The notes beneath the pieces are model-generated. The model ran no database searches, was not told the origin of the DNA, and saw nothing but the letters and a program-made list of their open reading frames with translations. A program made the translations under genes and the position numbers. From Leptotrichia sp. HSP-342 (GTDB lineage Bacteria; Fusobacteriota; Fusobacteriia; Fusobacteriales; Leptotrichiaceae), in assembly GCF_041199995.1 (NCBI RefSeq), contig NZ_CP165646.1:992001-1056000 (forward strand): a DNA stretch of 64,000 nucleotides. The letters are read 5' to 3'. This document shows, one piece after another, positions 61,340-64,000 of the stretch (its first letter is position 1; each line of letters opens with the position of its first letter).

Positions 61340-64000
61340 AAGTGCATGAATTAGCAAAGGAAAATGGTTTTACGGCAACAAAATTTATGGAGGAAATCAG
61401 AAAAATTGGGGTAGATAAAAAACACCACATGAATGTACTGAGTGATGAAGAAGTAAGCCTTATAAGGAAAAAACTTCAAAAAGGTGTCCAAAATAATCAA
61501 AATAACGGTAAAACGGAGAATCTGAATAAAAAAGAAATTAAATCAAATGAAAATATTGCAAAAATAGTAAATAGCCATTCAGACAATCAAAAAAACAATA
61601 GTATTGAACATAATAAAATTAATGAACAAGAAAACATTAATAAAAATTATGACAAATCAAAACAGCCATTGGAAAAAGATATTAAACTAAATGCAGAAAA
61701 TAAATCAGATAATAGTAATAAAAATAATCTGAATAACATAAAAGATTTAGATAATAATAAAAATCATAAATTTGAGCAGTCAAATAAATTTGATAAAAAA
61801 GAAAATAAAAAGAAAATGGAGATGAAAGTTAATTTGAGTAGTCAGAGTAATAAAATGAATGAAGTAAATAAAGATAAGCAGAATTTTCAAAATAGAGAGA
61901 ACAGAGAAAATGGAGGAAGAAACTTCCAAAATAGGGACAATCGAAATAGAGAAGACAGAAACAAAGACGGATTTAGAAGAGAAGGAAGAGATAATTTCAG
62001 AAAAGATAATAGAAACTTTAACAGAGATGGAAATTTTCAATCAAGAGATGGCCGTGATAACCGAAGCTTCCAAAATAAAGACAATCAAGACAATAGGGAA
62101 AATGGGGGGAAAAACTTCCAAAATAGGGACAATCGAAATAGAGAAGATAGAAACAAAGACGGATTTAGAAGAGAAGGAAGAGAAAACTTCAAAAGAGAAA
62201 ATCGAAGCTTTAATAAAGACGGAAATAGCCAAGCAAGAGACAGTCGTGACAACAGGGGCTTCCAAAATAGAGATAGAGATAATCAAAGCGGTACAAGAAA
62301 CTTTAGAGATAGACAGGAAAATAGAGGATTTTCTGATAAAGGCGGATTTAATAAGGACAGAGATGACTTTAGAAGAGAAAGCCGAAGTTTTTCTAATACT
62401 AAAAAGGAGCCAGCATCTGAAATTCCTTCAGCAACAGTAGCTGAAAAAGGGAAAGCTGGTGGAAAAGGAAAAGGAAAATTTGAGAAGAAAAAATACGAAA
62501 AAAATAGAAGAGACAGAGAACATCAAGAAAAAGAACTTCGTTCAGACTTTAGAAAAGATGACAAAAAGAAAAAGAAAAACAAGAAACAAGAAAAAGTTGT
62601 TAAGGATGAAATTGTTAGAATTGAAGGAGAGAGCATAGGAATGATAACAATTGGAGAAGAGATTGTTATTAAAGATTTAGCTGAAAAATTAGGAATTAAT
62701 GTTTCTGATATAATTAAAAAATTCTTTATGGAAGGAAAACTTCTTACTGCAAATGCAATTTTATCATTTGAAGAAGCCGAAGAAGTGGCTCTTGAATATG
62801 AAGTAATTGTAGAAAAAGAAGTAGTTGAAGAAGTGAGTTATGGTGAAAAATACCAGCTTGAGCAGGAAGATACAGATGAAGAACTTGTAACAAGAGCACC
62901 TGTTATTACAATAATGGGACACGTTGACCACGGTAAGACATCATTATTAGATGCACTTAGACACACAAATGTAATGGGTGATGAAGCTGGAGGAATCACA
63001 CAAAAAATAGGAGCTTATCAAGTAAACTGGAAAGGTCAAAGAATTACATTTATTGATACTCCAGGACATGAGGCGTTTACTGAAATGAGGGCAAGAGGAG
63101 CGAATATTACAGATATTTCGATTCTAATTGTAGCAGCTGATGATGGAGTAAAACCTCAAACTGTAGAGGCAATTTCTCATGCTAAGGAAGCAGGAGTTCC
63201 AATAATCGTTGCAATTAATAAAATTGATAAACCAGGTGCAGATCCTATGAAAGTCAGAACTGAATTGACTGAATATGGACTGATGTCACCTGAATGGGGA
63301 GGAACTACTGAATTTGTTGAAATTTCTGCAAAACAGAAAATTAATTTGGAAGAACTTCTTGAAACAATACTAATTACAGCGGAACTTGAAGAATTGAAGG
63401 CCAATCCAAATAAACGTCCTAAAGCGGTTGTAGTAGAGTCAAGACTGGATCCAAAAATGGGAGCAGTTGCCGATGTACTTGTGCAGGAAGGGACACTTAA
63501 AATTGGAGATGTGTTCGTAGCAGGGGAAGCTCATGGTAGAGTCCGTTCAATGCTTGATGACAGAGGTAAAAAAATAAGCAAATCTATTGTCTCACAGCCA
63601 GTTGAAATTACAGGATTTAACGTTGTGCCAAATGCAGGAGATATTTTGTATGGTGTAGAAAGTGATAAACAGGCTAAAAAAATTGTAGAAGACTTTATCA
63701 GAGAGAAAAAAGTAAATGAACAGAACAAGAAAAAACATATTTCACTAGAAAGTTTGTCTCAAGAATTAGAAGAACAAGAATTAAAAGAATTAAAATGTAT
63801 CATAAGAGCAGATTCAAAAGGATCTGTTGAAGCATTAAGGGAATCACTTGAAAAACTTAATACTGAAAAAGTTGTAATTAATATAATTCAAGGAAGTGCA
63901 GGAGCAGTAAGTGAGGGAGATGTAAAACTTGCAGAAGTATCAAATGCAATTATAATCGCATTTAATGTGCGTCCAACTACACCAGCCAGAATCATTGCTG
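61336..64000 (+). CDS. infB: Translation initiation factor IF-2, 3' end beyond window
   Basis: The first 888 codons of IF-2; the gene continues past 64000. The start MKVHELAKENGFTATKFMEE (IF2_N) is at ATG 61336, 8 bases after GGAGGTG, overlapping the previous stop. Residues about 50-415 are a very long polar linker, first N/K-rich, then R/N/D-rich with duplicated blocks. A second IF2_N-like domain (about 430-495; EEIVIKDLAEKLGINVSDII) precedes the G domain: GHVDHGKTSLLDAL (about 528-541), GGITQKIGAY, DTPGHEAF, NKIDKPGAD and SAKQKI. Domains II and III follow, cut in III. It brings fMet-tRNA to the 30S subunit with GTP. Confidence 0.95.
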   Translation, partial: MKVHELAKENGFTATKFMEEIRKIGVDKKHHMNVLSDEEVSLIRKKLQKGVQNNQNNGKTENLNKKEIKSNENIAKIVNSHSDNQKNNSIEHNKINEQENINKNYDKSKQPLEKDIKLNAENKSDNSNKNNLNNIKDLDNNKNHKFEQSNKFDKKENKKKMEMKVNLSSQSNKMNEVNKDKQNFQNRENRENGGRNFQNRDNRNREDRNKDGFRREGRDNFRKDNRNFNRDGNFQSRDGRDNRSFQNKDNQDNRENGGKNFQNRDNRNREDRNKDGFRREGRENFKRENRSFNKDGNSQARDSRDNRGFQNRDRDNQSGTRNFRDRQENRGFSDKGGFNKDRDDFRRESRSFSNTKKEPASEIPSATVAEKGKAGGKGKGKFEKKKYEKNRRDREHQEKELRSDFRKDDKKKKKNKKQEKVVKDEIVRIEGESIGMITIGEEIVIKDLAEKLGINVSDIIKKFFMEGKLLTANAILSFEEAEEVALEYEVIVEKEVVEEVSYGEKYQLEQEDTDEELVTRAPVITIMGHVDHGKTSLLDALRHTNVMGDEAGGITQKIGAYQVNWKGQRITFIDTPGHEAFTEMRARGANITDISILIVAADDGVKPQTVEAISHAKEAGVPIIVAINKIDKPGADPMKVRTELTEYGLMSPEWGGTTEFVEISAKQKINLEELLETILITAELEELKANPNKRPKAVVVESRLDPKMGAVADVLVQEGTLKIGDVFVAGEAHGRVRSMLDDRGKKISKSIVSQPVEITGFNVVPNAGDILYGVESDKQAKKIVEDFIREKKVNEQNKKKHISLESLSQELEEQELKELKCIIRADSKGSVEALRESLEKLNTEKVVINIIQGSAGAVSEGDVKLAEVSNAIIIAFNVRPTTPARIIA

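Noticed and set aside
61910..62440. Plus-strand 176-codon open frame rich in E, K, T and I
   Set aside because: A shadow of the R/N/D-rich linker of infB in another frame; its repeats follow the DNA duplication of infB.

Overview
The window is a very AT-rich chromosomal segment (strong A/T codon bias, long A and T tracts, mostly strong GGAGG-type ribosome binding sites). It carries diderm features (an autotransporter with a C-terminal barrel, lipoproteins, a periplasmic HtrA protease) together with a clostridial-like gene repertoire. DKNYY-repeat exported proteins, tandem families of short exported proteins and a mix of IS remnants point to Fusobacteriota, most likely Leptotrichia or a close relative. 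This is inferred from gene content and style, not from a search. No rRNA, tRNA or CRISPR array was seen.

Layout. 1-4.6 kb is an insertion-sequence graveyard (IS630-type remnants, a broken DKNYY gene, an ISAs1 element with a frameshifted transposase). 4.6-12 kb holds an SH3b secreted protein, a structured dispersed repeat (copy A), an ABC-F ATPase, a PHP phosphatase, two sister lipoproteins, a NUDIX hydrolase and a DUF4272-like protein. 12.2-14.7 kb is glycolytic (pfkA, pyk). 14.9-17.4 kb has a duplicated exported family (one copy frameshifted) and recR. 17.4-20.3 kb is a second IS graveyard (IS630, IS5-like, ISL3-like, ISAs1). 20.3-27.6 kb has pnp with a long leader stem, pgsA, a YggT protein, an HtrA protease, a two-component system and a PAP2 phosphatase. 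28.2-32.7 kb is an oxidative half-TCA operon (aconitase, isocitrate dehydrogenase, citrate synthase) behind a consensus promoter, giving 2-oxoglutarate. 32.8-36.6 kb has a GntR/UTRA regulator, a second two-component system and two PepSY proteins. 36.9-41 kb has repeat copy B, a ROK glucokinase and three tandem membrane-anchored paralogues. 41-52.5 kb is a surface and envelope block (small basic exported protein, lipobox-bearing autotransporter, unusual S8 protease, HtpX-like M48 protease, DKNYY-repeat protein). 52.6-57.9 kb is the most unusual locus: a GrpE-like protein, a lid-less Hsp70, a J-like protein without HPD and with a C-terminal membrane anchor, then a solitary HsdS-like half-subunit and an HsdM-like protein lacking methyltransferase motifs. 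58-64 kb is trpS and the conserved rimP-nusA-ylxR/L7Ae-infB operon, with infB cut by the window end.

Main second-look items: (1) the dedicated Hsp70 trio beside catalytically empty type I restriction-modification-like proteins; (2) a recurring leader in which a hairpin lies between the Shine-Dalgarno and the start codon of four genes; (3) a dispersed intergenic element with nested inverted repeats that appear to covary between its two copies; (4) a perfect 11-bp stem in the pnp leader; (5) an enlarged, internally duplicated R/N/D-rich linker in IF2.
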